Shown one piece after another: positions 45,142-53,386 of a stretch of DNA of 64,000 nt (position 1 is its first letter; each line of letters begins with the position of its first letter). The notes below the pieces were generated by a model. That model ran no database searches. It was not told where the DNA came from and was given only the letters and a program-made list of their open reading frames with translations. This stretch comes from Aquimarina acroporae (GTDB lineage: Bacteria > Bacteroidota > Bacteroidia > Flavobacteriales > Flavobacteriaceae). Where the stretch lies: the NCBI RefSeq assembly GCF_023195925.1, contig NZ_JALPRE010000015.1, positions 85,595-149,594 on the forward strand, written 5' to 3'. The translations under genes and the position numbers were made by a program.

Positions 45142-45211
45142 GTATGTATTTTATCTTCATTATAAATAAATTTATAGCAGTCTTAGTGAAAATACGACGT
45201 ATATAATAATT

Positions 45212-45244
45212 AAGCCTTGGCAATTAATTACCAAGGCTTTTTTT
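45212..45244 (+). terminator. Rightward rho-independent terminator with no gene before it
   Basis: Arms AAGCCTTGG (45212-45220) and CCAAGGCTT (45231-45239) are followed by a T7 run. No T-run lies on the opposite side, so it serves the plus strand although the next gene (45294) is leftward. This implies a plus-strand transcript upstream. Confidence 0.8.
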
Positions 45245-45293
45245 ATCAGTCTAAGAGTGTTTCCACCTTGTTTTTATAACTTAGTAAGGTCTT

Positions 45294-47420
45294 CTAGAAA
45301 GGAAAGTTCCAGAAAATGAAAAGTGCATTTGAGTTATTAATTACTTTGTAAATTGAATCTACTTCTTCGGAAACCTCTTTATATTCCTTATTCTCTTTAA
45401 CAACTAGATTTAGATATTCTGAATAACTGTTGATACCCTTATATTTTGAAATTTCAACTTGCCTTACTTCAAAGGTGTTAGATTTTGAATAAGAATGCAA
45501 GGTTAAGTGGCTTAGTTCTTCAGGAATCGTGGGTATAACTATGTTATCTTGATTCTGGCTGTCGAATACAATAACCCATGAATATCGAGTGTCAAAGTTA
45601 CTTTGGTTAGTTAAGTATACTTGTCCAACCTTATGTTCTTGTCCATCTTTGGTTAATGAAATAGTATTTTGATTTTGAGAATAATCCAGATTCCAGTTTG
45701 GTCTTGTATAAGTGGCAGAAGGTAATCCCACACGTTCGGTTATGTAATCATTCAGTGCGATTCTATGTCTATACTTATGAAAAGAGGTGTTTACCTTATA
45801 GTTTGCTGTTCCTCTTCCGATCGAGCCAAAGAATATCTCGTGGTATGAATCAGTATTAAAAGCTATTTCATTATCAAATCCAAACAGTCTAAAAAACATA
45901 CTCTGATTTGAGTTGGTCATTTCAACTGTTCTTTGCTCAATATTTTCGGTGGAAAAGTTGGTTGCTTCAAGCGTATAGTCGTTAGGAAAAGGTTTTTCAA
46001 TTTTTTCATAGCTATAATTTCCTGTTACAGGATCATTGGCATAAACGTATGAGTATTCAGTTCCTGCATTTTCATCCCAAATAGGATCAAAACTACTTAT
46101 GTTGAATAGATCATTTATTTCTACGCCATTATGGTCTATAGCACGACCTCTTATTGATGTAGTATTTGAAAATCCGGAACTTGGATAATTTACATTTAGT
46201 TGTAATACACGACTTTCTTTTGGTCCAAATAAGTTAATCTTCCCCGGTGTTTCTCTTGTTAAATTTTGAATGGAGTATAAGCCGTAACTGTTTCCATTAT
46301 TGTAATTTACAAGAGTTAAGGTGAAAATATCATCGTTTGTGAACTCTTCATCGCTATAAAATTTAAGTTCAGAAATGTCTCTTGTAATTTGTTTTGTATC
46401 TAACGGCTTACCATCAGCTCCGGAAACAAAAGCCCAGTATTCTACAGTAGATTGTTGTACCAGATTATCTGGTACGTTTAAAGTTAATAATAGTCTTTTG
46501 TTTTCTACTCTGATTTCTTTTGTGGTGGAATTTCCTAAGGCGTCTGTAGCGATAAATTTAAAGTTCCCTGCTCCTACAGGGTATATTTCTGGATCAAAAT
46601 CAAAACTATAATTGGAAACCTCATTAAACAGTTTTAGTTGTTGATCATTATACAAAACTTCAAGAGTAATAACTTCAGAGAAAGTGTCTGTAACATTTGG
46701 ATTGAAATTTATTAGTGCATCAACAATTTGCCCCTCAGTAATAGATTCTAACGTAATTTCCGGACCAGAGTTATCAATAACAACATTAAGATTAGCAGTT
46801 GAAGTGTTTCCTGTTAGATCCAAAGCAACAATACGAATTTCGTTATTCCCATCTGCAAGATCATTAGTAGGAATATTGACTAAGTAACTGTCGTCTGTAA
46901 TTTCTTCAATATTGTTGTCATTTATATAAATATTAACTTTTTCAATGCCAGTATCATCTATTACCTCAAAAGTAAGTTCATTTTGGTCACCTCCGATTAT
47001 AGTACCATTAGCTATTGATAAATTAGTGATAGAAGGTATGGTGTTATCAATAATGATTGTTTCTTCTTTAGATGCAGTATTTCCTGCTTCGTCAGATACA
47101 GATATCTTCAATGTGTATTCACCTGTTTCAAAAGAGTTAACATCAACACTTATTTCAAATGGAGCCGTAACATCTTCATTGATTTTTTGATTATCTATAA
47201 ATACTTCAACTTTGGAGACTCCTCTATCGTCTTCTGCATTTACCTTTATATCTAGGTTCTTGCTTATTCTAATTGGTTCTGTATTGTCATCACTTAGGTC
47301 GTTAATAGTTAAAGTGATATTAGAAGGCGGGATCGTATCTGGAGGTAAGTTGTCATCTGTTCCGCAAGATGCTAACATAATTAGAGTAAAAAATATGAAT
47401 AGATGATAAATTTTAACCAT
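45294..47420 (-). CDS. Lipoprotein with tandem bacterial Ig-like domains
   Basis: A 708-residue lipoprotein (lipobox LASCG). Three Ig-like domains of the Big_7 type occupy residues ~30-305, each with V-(D/N)-DDTG- or AEDDRGV-like openings, FIDN or INDNN strands, and AGNTASKEETIIIDNT- or TGNTSTANLNVVIDNS-type linkers. The remaining ~400 residues are a beta-rich region I do not recognise, with many Ser, Asn and Tyr. It is an outer-membrane or surface protein of unknown ligand. The gene has no close operon partner. Confidence 0.8.
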   Translation of the reverse strand: MVKIYHLFIFFTLIMLASCGTDDNLPPDTIPPSNITLTINDLSDDNTEPIRISKNLDIKVNAEDDRGVSKVEVFIDNQKINEDVTAPFEISVDVNSFETGEYTLKISVSDEAGNTASKEETIIIDNTIPSITNLSIANGTIIGGDQNELTFEVIDDTGIEKVNIYINDNNIEEITDDSYLVNIPTNDLADGNNEIRIVALDLTGNTSTANLNVVIDNSGPEITLESITEGQIVDALINFNPNVTDTFSEVITLEVLYNDQQLKLFNEVSNYSFDFDPEIYPVGAGNFKFIATDALGNSTTKEIRVENKRLLLTLNVPDNLVQQSTVEYWAFVSGADGKPLDTKQITRDISELKFYSDEEFTNDDIFTLTLVNYNNGNSYGLYSIQNLTRETPGKINLFGPKESRVLQLNVNYPSSGFSNTTSIRGRAIDHNGVEINDLFNISSFDPIWDENAGTEYSYVYANDPVTGNYSYEKIEKPFPNDYTLEATNFSTENIEQRTVEMTNSNQSMFFRLFGFDNEIAFNTDSYHEIFFGSIGRGTANYKVNTSFHKYRHRIALNDYITERVGLPSATYTRPNWNLDYSQNQNTISLTKDGQEHKVGQVYLTNQSNFDTRYSWVIVFDSQNQDNIVIPTIPEELSHLTLHSYSKSNTFEVRQVEISKYKGINSYSEYLNLVVKENKEYKEVSEEVDSIYKVINNSNALFIFWNFPF

Positions 47421-47763
47421 AATTCTTTATTGATTTTTAAAATAATTTTCTAAAATATCGCCAAAAGTAAGCAATACGAGTATCAAAAAATGAGACTCTA
47501 TTATTTATTTTGGACGAATTCAGTCTTATAATACGAAGGATAAATCACGGTAACGAAATAGAGCACTTAGGGATAATTTAGAACAGTAAAAAGATGATAT
47601 AACAACCAACGTTTTATTAGGTCAACTTTGGTTTTTACACCATAGGAAGCAATGTCGTTAGCTATGAATAAGATTTTTTCATGTTACATTTATTCAGAAG
47701 TTGGATATAATACCCTTATAATTAAGGAATATAATATTAGGATTGTGTTTTTATAAATAAGAT
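47421..47763. other. 343-base intergenic region
   Basis: AT-rich sequence between two leftward genes. I see no reading frame, hairpin with T-run, or repeat worth naming. It presumably carries the promoter of the Ig lipoprotein. Confidence 0.5.
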
Positions 47764-48564
47764 CTATTCTTTAAGATCTTCCAAATCTTTCAGCATTTCC
47801 TTAGCATCATTATATTTAAAATAGGAATTCTCAATGATAATGTTGAGCATTTGCTCACATTTATTGAACTCATTTGCTTTTAAGTAAAGAAGCGATTTGT
47901 ACCAATATCCTTTTTCAGAATCGATAAGATCACGGTCTATAAGAGCATTCAACGTTTTTTCTGAACTGTCGTATTCTTCCAGTTCTAAATGAGAAATAGC
48001 TTTATACAGATATAAAATGCTGTTGTCTTTATCTTTTTCTAGTAATGCCTCGATATGGTTTAAAGCTTCTTGATAGTTTTTGTTTTTAAAACTATGTTCT
48101 GCAGCGATCAAACTAGTATTATCTTCAGAGTTTCTGCTTATAAGTGAAGGCAATTCATAACTACTTGCATAGTGTACATAAACTTCTTCTGGACTACTAA
48201 GGTCTTTTTGAGGGTAAAAGTTGATAAATATTGCTATTAGTGCTGCAGCCGCAGCAGAAAAGTATACTAACCGTCGTAGGTTGTTTTTGCGTTTATGGTT
48301 GGCTTTCGCTTTTTCTATTATGTTCCCTAAACGCTCTGCATTGTTTTTATATAGCGTAGCATATTCTTCTACTTCTCCTGGATCCACATTAGAAGCATAA
48401 CTCCATTCTTCTTCGTTTAGAGTTTCAAAAAGTTGCTTTTCTAAAAGAAACTTTTGCTTAAAATCGACGTCGTTAGAAACTTTATCCAAAAAATCATTTC
48501 GCTGTTCATCAGACAGTAAATTTCTTAGAAACTGTTCAATTAATATATCTTCTTCTACACTCAT
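47764..48564 (-). CDS. Single-pass membrane TPR protein, candidate anti-sigma factor
   Basis: A 266-residue protein. The first ~85 residues (MSVEEDILIEQFLRNLLSDE, QRNDFLDKVSNDVDFKQKFL) look like the cytosolic anti-sigma-like region of Bacteroidota sigma partners. One membrane helix follows (LVYFSAAAAALIAIFINFY, ~98-116), then a periplasmic TPR-like part (AEHSFKNKNYQEALNHIEAL, LYLYKAISHLELEEYDSSEK). The start overlaps the sigma factor stop by 4 bases, so the pair is coupled. The anti-sigma role is inferred from order and topology. Confidence 0.75.
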   Translation of the reverse strand: MSVEEDILIEQFLRNLLSDEQRNDFLDKVSNDVDFKQKFLLEKQLFETLNEEEWSYASNVDPGEVEEYATLYKNNAERLGNIIEKAKANHKRKNNLRRLVYFSAAAAALIAIFINFYPQKDLSSPEEVYVHYASSYELPSLISRNSEDNTSLIAAEHSFKNKNYQEALNHIEALLEKDKDNSILYLYKAISHLELEEYDSSEKTLNALIDRDLIDSEKGYWYKSLLYLKANEFNKCEQMLNIIIENSYFKYNDAKEMLKDLEDLKE

Positions 48565-49121
48565 AATTCCTTCAATGAATTATATCTTTTATCTTTTAAA
48601 ATTAGTTCGGTAAGACGTTTTTTACATTTAAACACTCGTTGTCTTACGACCAACTCAGAAGTGTATTCTGTGTTGGCAACGATCTCTTCATACGATGTCT
48701 TTGCAAAAAACAGGGTTAAGATTTTTTTGCAATTTCCTGTTATTTGAGCAAACTTTTCGGTAAACAGTTCGTGTCGTTTTTGCTCTATAAGTGCGTATGA
48801 ACTATCTTCATATTCATCACGTACTTCAACTTTTTCAACATTTGTTACCCGTTTTTTATGAGAATTTAACTCTCTTCGCCAAAGATTTTTACAAACCACA
48901 AACAAATAGGCGTCAAAACTACCGCTTATAGCAAATTTTTCCTTTTTGTAGCGAATTATAATCTGAATCAGACTTTTCTGAAATATATCTTCTGCGTCTT
49001 CAAGATTTCCCTTGTTTTGAAGGATGAATTTTTTGACCAAAGGAAAATTTTTGTCGTATATCCCGGTAATTATTTTTGAATCTTCTTTTACAAGCTCATT
49101 TAAAATGAAGTTGCCGTCCAT
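48561..49121 (-). CDS. ECF-type RNA polymerase sigma factor
   Basis: A 186-residue sigma-70 family protein. Region 2 is GNLEDAEDIFQKSLIQIIIR with FDAYLFVVCKNLWRRELN; region 4 is ITGNCKKILTLFFAKTSYEE with VVRQRVFKCKKRLTELI. Regions 1 and 3 are missing, as in ECF factors. It is divergent from the lipoprotein-CHAT pair and coupled to a membrane TPR protein. Its own target promoters are not evident. Confidence 0.88.
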   Translation of the reverse strand: MDGNFILNELVKEDSKIITGIYDKNFPLVKKFILQNKGNLEDAEDIFQKSLIQIIIRYKKEKFAISGSFDAYLFVVCKNLWRRELNSHKKRVTNVEKVEVRDEYEDSSYALIEQKRHELFTEKFAQITGNCKKILTLFFAKTSYEEIVANTEYTSELVVRQRVFKCKKRLTELILKDKRYNSLKEL

Positions 49122-49154
49122 ACTCTACTGTTAAAGGGCAAAAATAAAATTTTA

Positions 49155-49162
49155 TACTTTTG
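49155..49162 (+). promoter_or_regulatory. -7 promoter box for the lipoprotein-CHAT operon
   Basis: TACTTTTG matches TAnnTTTG, 53 bases before the lipoprotein ATG. No clear TTG -33 is seen. It suggests housekeeping sigma rather than the adjacent ECF factor drives this pair, at least in part. Confidence 0.5.
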
Positions 49163-49215
49163 CGTGGGTAACTTTTTAGTTTTTCGGGAAGAGTAGGCAA
49201 ACAAAAATACAAAAA

Positions 49216-49698
49216 ATGAGAAAAAATGTAATTTTAGGAATACTGGTGTGTTTAATTTTATCGGCTTGTCAACAAGGTAATGAGTTGGTAGAAGTTGAAA
49301 ATTTAGAAAAAGACACCACAACAAGTTTTGAGAAGAATTCACGTTTTCCGGATCTAACTTTTGTAGATGGCACCCCTGTAGAGTATACGGTTGTAGACAT
49401 CGAAGTTATCGTAGTTTATGAACTAGGAGCTACCGAAGCAGAGAAGGCTCAGGTAAGGGCCGATAATACTACAATATATGGAACTATTCAAGTGACTCCT
49501 TGTCCGTTAAACCCTAATGCAGAAATCTGGAACTACAGAGATATTATAATTCATAATTGGGAGGATGCCCCATATCAGGAATTAAATCAACGAGTATCAG
49601 ATCCTATTGAAGATCCAGATATTGTTAAAAAAGCTGTACTTCGTCAGATTGATTACAGAACGTATACGATTAATGATCCAGCTATTATTTGTGACTAA
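49216..49698 (+). CDS. Small lipoprotein resembling a subtilase prodomain
   Basis: A 160-residue lipoprotein (lipobox LSACQ). The segment around residues 58-100 (DIEVIVVYELGATEAEKAQV, RADNTTIYGTI, then AEIWNYRD) resembles the propeptide or inhibitor-I9-like N-domains of fervidolysin-type subtilases, which keep a protease inactive. No catalytic domain follows. It is 3 bases upstream of the CHAT protease gene, so it could be a substrate, inhibitor or ligand of it. The similarity is by eye. Confidence 0.65.
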   Translation: MRKNVILGILVCLILSACQQGNELVEVENLEKDTTTSFEKNSRFPDLTFVDGTPVEYTVVDIEVIVVYELGATEAEKAQVRADNTTIYGTIQVTPCPLNPNAEIWNYRDIIIHNWEDAPYQELNQRVSDPIEDPDIVKKAVLRQIDYRTYTINDPAIICD

Positions 49699-49701
49699 AT
49701 A

Positions 49702-52428
49702 TTGTTGTTGAATCTCAAAAAATATCTCATCTATTTTTGGCTGCTTATAGGACACATAATGCCTATAAGTAGCCAAAATTGCTATGATCAATATATACAA
49801 CTTAAGGCTAGTAAAGAAGTGCCAAAAAGTGCTGAAGTCGATGAGCTATTGCGTTGTACAAAAGATAGTACGCAGATCATAGAAATTGCTCATTTTTTTT
49901 CTATACAGTATTATATCAAAAAAAAGTATAGCCTAGCCATTAAATATGCCAATATTGAGGTAGATCATTTTATTGAAACACAAAAAAGTACAGTTAATTT
50001 TGAAAACGCGCTTTATAATTTAGGTAGATTCTATTTCGTAAATAGACAGTTTTCTGAAGGAGTTCGTTGTTTCGAAAATGTAATAACAGCTAATATTACT
50101 CAAAACAAAGTAGCTAGATCATATGTAGAGTTAGGTAAATACTATAGAAGAAAAGGAGAGTTGTATAAGGCTTTAGATTATTCTAAAAAAGGCATCTATT
50201 TGTTAGAAACAGATTCGAATAAAGATATAGATTCAGAATCAAGTCTTTTGTCATCATATATAAACACCACCATAATTTATGATGCATTAAAAACAAAATC
50301 GGCATCAATAGAAGGTATTGCTTTGCTAGCAAAGGCAGATAGTCTGATACAAAAAGAAAAACGGCTGTTAACACGAACTAAGTTTTATTCACTTAACGCC
50401 GGCTATGCAAATTTATATGGAAATAGGTTTCTCAATAATTTTGAAAAAGCTAAATATTACTACGAAAGAAATCTACACAAAGGTTTAGAGCTGAAGGACT
50501 CGATGGTAATTTCTAATTCATATGTTAATCTAGGTGAGTTACATCTTAATCATAAAAAAGATAGTGCTTTATTTTTTCTAGAGCGTAGTTTGAGATTTAA
50601 TAAAAACAATAAAATCCGAAAAGCAGAAAGCTATAGAAATATTTCCAATTTTTATAAGGAACAGCGAAAGTATGAGTTGGCTCTTGAAAATATAGAGATC
50701 TCTTTAAGTTGGAGTTTTGGGCAAAAAGGGGAGGTGACTCATACTCCTCCAACACAATTGAATCTGTATGAAACTGGCGATAGAAGGGATGTGTTTAAAG
50801 CGTTACGGAGTAAAATAATTATTCTACTTAACCTATATGAAACCACAAAAGATCGTAGTTATCTTGAACGGGTACTAGGTACAGTGACCATTAGTGATAG
50901 GTTAGTGGCCATGATTATCGAAAATAGCTATGAAATCAATACAAAATTGCTTTGGCGAAAAGAGGCTTCAGAAGTTTATGTGTTAGGAATACGAGCCGCA
51001 CATCTTTTAAAGGATGAGGTTGCCATGTTCCGTCATATGGAAAAGAACAGGGCCTTACTACTTATACAAGGAATTAAAGAAAATACGTTACAATTTAATT
51101 TGCCAAAAGAATTGTTAGATAAAAGGCTGGCACTAACTAAAGATATTTTAAGTCTAGAGGATAAAATACATGCTAATACTAATGTTTACAGTAAAGAAAA
51201 AGACGCTCTATTCGAATTAAAAGAGTATTACCGGGCATTTAATGATTCTTTATATCGAGTAAACCCTCAATATTTTGATGAAAAGCTAAAGATGGAATCT
51301 CTTTCCCTTTCAGATATAAGAAAGGCGTTAGATTTGAATACCGTAATTGTTTCATATGCACTCGATGAAAATTATGGAGAAGAGAAAAGTCTGTTCGGAT
51401 TGGTAATATCTCATGATCATACATTTAGTTTTAAGGTCAAAAACACCGAAGAGGTATTGCTTAACTTAAAGCAATATAAACAACTTATATCCAAACCATT
51501 AAAAACCAAAAAAGAGCTCACTTTTTTTAAAGAAGTTTCTTTCTCCTTGTATAACGAACTCTTCCCTGGAGAGCATCTCAAAAAAATAATTGTAGATAAG
51601 CATCTTGTTCTTATTCCCGATGTAGGCATGCAAAATATTCCTTTTGAGGCTTTTAGTGTAAATGAAAAATCAATAAAATATTTAATCGAACAAAATGATA
51701 TTAGTTACACCTATTCAATGTCATTTCTGGAACAAACTGGTGAAACAGAAAGGAAAACCGATCTTAACTTTGTAGGATTTGCTCCAATTCGGTTTTCAGC
51801 GATGGGGCTTCCTGTTTTACAGAATACCGAAAACGAAATTCTTTCTATCAATACTGTTTTAAAAGGAGATACATATTTGTTTGAACAAGCAAGTAAAGAA
51901 ATATTTCTCGAAAAAAGCAAAGATGCCAGAATAATACATTTGGCAACCCATGCTACTTCTGGAGAAAAACCTGAGGTTTATTTTTTCAAGGATACGATTA
52001 AACTGCATGAGCTATATACCCATAAAAATAATGCTGATCTGGTAGTGCTTAGTGCTTGCCAAACAAATATTGGAAAAATTAATAAAGGTGAAGGTGTCTT
52101 CAGTTTAGCAAGAGGTTTCTTTTATTCTGGAGCCAATGCAGTTATCTCGTCGTTATGGAATGTTAATGATACTTCTACGTCAAGTGTAATGAAGTATTTC
52201 TATGAAGATTTAGAAGCCTCTTCATCCAAAGTTAAAGCACTAGGTAACGCAAAAAGAAAATACCTAAAAAAGCATTCGCTATCTGAAGCATCTCCGTATT
52301 ATTGGGCTTCTTTTGTGTTAATAGGGGATACAACTCCAACTTTTGAACACAACTTTACACCCTATTATATCATAGGGTTTCTACTTATAACCATCTTAAG
52401 TTTTATTTTTTTTAGAAAAAAAGGGTAA
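49702..52428 (+). CDS. Membrane-anchored TPR-CHAT caspase-like protease
   Basis: A ~908-residue protein. An N-terminal hydrophobic signal-like segment (YLIYFWLLIGHIMPISSQ) is followed by TPRs (residues ~35-400; LGKYYRRKGELYKALDYSKK, YELALENIEIS). A CHAT domain spans about 600-880. Both catalytic residues are present: His750 in IHLATHATSG and Cys786 in VVLSACQTNIG, with GEGVFSLARGFFYSGANAVI and SLWNVNDTSTS after them. A C-terminal membrane helix (YIIGFLLITILSFIFF) ends the protein, and the CHAT domain would face the periplasm or cytosol depending on processing. The start is a TTG at 49702; no ATG precedes the hydrophobic segment. Confidence 0.85.
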   Translation: MLLNLKKYLIYFWLLIGHIMPISSQNCYDQYIQLKASKEVPKSAEVDELLRCTKDSTQIIEIAHFFSIQYYIKKKYSLAIKYANIEVDHFIETQKSTVNFENALYNLGRFYFVNRQFSEGVRCFENVITANITQNKVARSYVELGKYYRRKGELYKALDYSKKGIYLLETDSNKDIDSESSLLSSYINTTIIYDALKTKSASIEGIALLAKADSLIQKEKRLLTRTKFYSLNAGYANLYGNRFLNNFEKAKYYYERNLHKGLELKDSMVISNSYVNLGELHLNHKKDSALFFLERSLRFNKNNKIRKAESYRNISNFYKEQRKYELALENIEISLSWSFGQKGEVTHTPPTQLNLYETGDRRDVFKALRSKIIILLNLYETTKDRSYLERVLGTVTISDRLVAMIIENSYEINTKLLWRKEASEVYVLGIRAAHLLKDEVAMFRHMEKNRALLLIQGIKENTLQFNLPKELLDKRLALTKDILSLEDKIHANTNVYSKEKDALFELKEYYRAFNDSLYRVNPQYFDEKLKMESLSLSDIRKALDLNTVIVSYALDENYGEEKSLFGLVISHDHTFSFKVKNTEEVLLNLKQYKQLISKPLKTKKELTFFKEVSFSLYNELFPGEHLKKIIVDKHLVLIPDVGMQNIPFEAFSVNEKSIKYLIEQNDISYTYSMSFLEQTGETERKTDLNFVGFAPIRFSAMGLPVLQNTENEILSINTVLKGDTYLFEQASKEIFLEKSKDARIIHLATHATSGEKPEVYFFKDTIKLHELYTHKNNADLVVLSACQTNIGKINKGEGVFSLARGFFYSGANAVISSLWNVNDTSTSSVMKYFYEDLEASSSKVKALGNAKRKYLKKHSLSEASPYYWASFVLIGDTTPTFEHNFTPYYIIGFLLITILSFIFFRKKG

Positions 52429-52754
52429 CAAATTCCGAAAGTGTGAAGAGTCAAGAAAATGAAGTTCATTTTGAAAGACGATACACTATTCAAAGTAGGA
52501 AAATCTGATTTCTAATTGGAAGTGAAATCAGACAGGGCTTGTATGGTTTTTATTTCCAATGCACTTCATAATTAGTAGTAATAGAATCATGTCTTTGGTT
52601 AAGGCGGGTTTGTAATAGCAAAACGATTTTAAACATTGGTGTAGCTGAAAAAACAGAACACACATTGTCATCGCATTATTGTATACATGTATTGACACAA
52701 ACCCTGAGTGTCATTAAATGATCGGGGATATCATTCAATTTTAAATAATTACTA
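52429..52754. other. 326-base intergenic region before the peptide genes
   Basis: Contains a 9-pair hairpin without T-run (TCTGATTTC 52504-52512, GAAATCAGA 52524-52532) that may end the CHAT transcript, and an inverted repeat TGACAC (52693-52698) / GTGTCA (52708-52713) about 40 bases before the first peptide gene. I see no coding sequence. Confidence 0.5.
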
Positions 52755-52982
52755 ATGAAAAAATCTTTGTTAAACTTAGGAAGAGCATTAAACAGAAACG
52801 AACAAAAAACAATAAAAGGTGGTGTCACCTTTACTGATTCAGAAGATATCTGTGCTGGTGGTGGAGACGTATGGAATGGAATTGGAGTTCCAAGAGGATG
52901 TGAGTGTACAAGTGATTCTCAATGTGGAACAAGAAGATGTGATTTCACCAACGGTGCTGGACGTTACGGAGTTTGTGCTTAA
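52755..52982 (+). CDS. Cys-rich peptide precursor with GG leader
   Basis: A 75-residue precursor. The leader MKKSLLNLGRALNRNEQKT ends IKGG, the standard double-glycine cleavage site of C39-peptidase ABC exporters. The 52-residue core has six Cys (DICAGG, RGCECT, SQCGT, RRCDF, GVCA), suggesting disulfide bonds. No exporter or modifying enzyme is encoded nearby. A second peptide gene follows after 28 bases. Confidence 0.8.
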   Translation: MKKSLLNLGRALNRNEQKTIKGGVTFTDSEDICAGGGDVWNGIGVPRGCECTSDSQCGTRRCDFTNGAGRYGVCA

Positions 52983-53010
52983 TATTTTAAATCTAATAAA
53001 TTATACAAAT

Positions 53011-53169
53011 ATGAAAAAATCATTGTCAAACCTAGGTAAAATTTTAAACAGAGAGCAACTTAAGCAGGTGAATGGACAACAAAACATTTATTGGTGTGCT
53101 GGAGGTAATGCCCACACTACCAATCGTTGGTGTCCAGTTCGTTGTTTTAAAGGGAACTGTCTGATATAA
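53011..53169 (+). CDS. Cys-rich peptide precursor with GQ leader
   Basis: A 52-residue precursor with leader MKKSLSNLGKILNREQLKQ and end VNGQ, closely related to that of the preceding gene. The core QNIYWCAGGNAH...RWCPVRCFKGNCLI has four Cys and aromatic residues. The ATG at 53011 is chosen by the leader homology; a longer reading frame in the same register starts inside the preceding gene and is not used. The structured element at 53227-53300 follows. Confidence 0.78.
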   Translation: MKKSLSNLGKILNREQLKQVNGQQNIYWCAGGNAHTTNRWCPVRCFKGNCLI

Positions 53170-53226
53170 ATTTGATTATTCAAGAGCTCTTCTGAGCTCT
53201 TGAATATTGATTATTTGTTTTAAAAA

Positions 53227-53306
53227 CATAGGAGTCAAAGGTATCGGGTGAGTTATAAGGAGAGGCAGTATTATATCACACCATACCTTTGTCTCTTATG
53301 TTTTTT
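53227..53306 (+). ncRNA. Candidate structured RNA or terminator, copy 2
   Basis: An 18-base outer stem (53227-53244 with 53283-53300) pairs at 17 positions, with one T-T mismatch and one G-T pair, and is followed directly by T6. Inside, GTGA pairs with TCAC. The loop holds AAGGAGAGGCAGTAT (53257-53271), matching the loop of copy 1 at 45078-45141. It can act as the terminator of the peptide genes, but loop conservation is unusual for a simple terminator. Confidence 0.6.
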
Positions 53307-53386
53307 AGTTTATGCAGTAAAGTCGTAAATATTAGATCAGTTTTACCCCGTTTTTCATATTTGCGACGACTTATAAGATGCTGTAG

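Larger units (their letters stand above)
44433..45293. other. 861-base region without a protein gene
   Basis: I see no credible reading frame on either strand; the longest ATG frames are about 20 codons and unconserved-looking. The right part holds the structured element at 45078-45141 and a rightward terminator at 45212-45244, suggesting a small untranslated transcript. The left part is the upstream region of the AraC gene. Confidence 0.6.

Noticed and set aside
49166..49190. ECF promoter (GGTAAC) before the lipoprotein gene
   Set aside because: No -10-like element occurs at 16-17 bases, so the match is probably chance.
52819..53010. Extension of the second peptide gene into the first
   Set aside because: It would run in a different frame through the first peptide; leader homology fixes the start at 53011.
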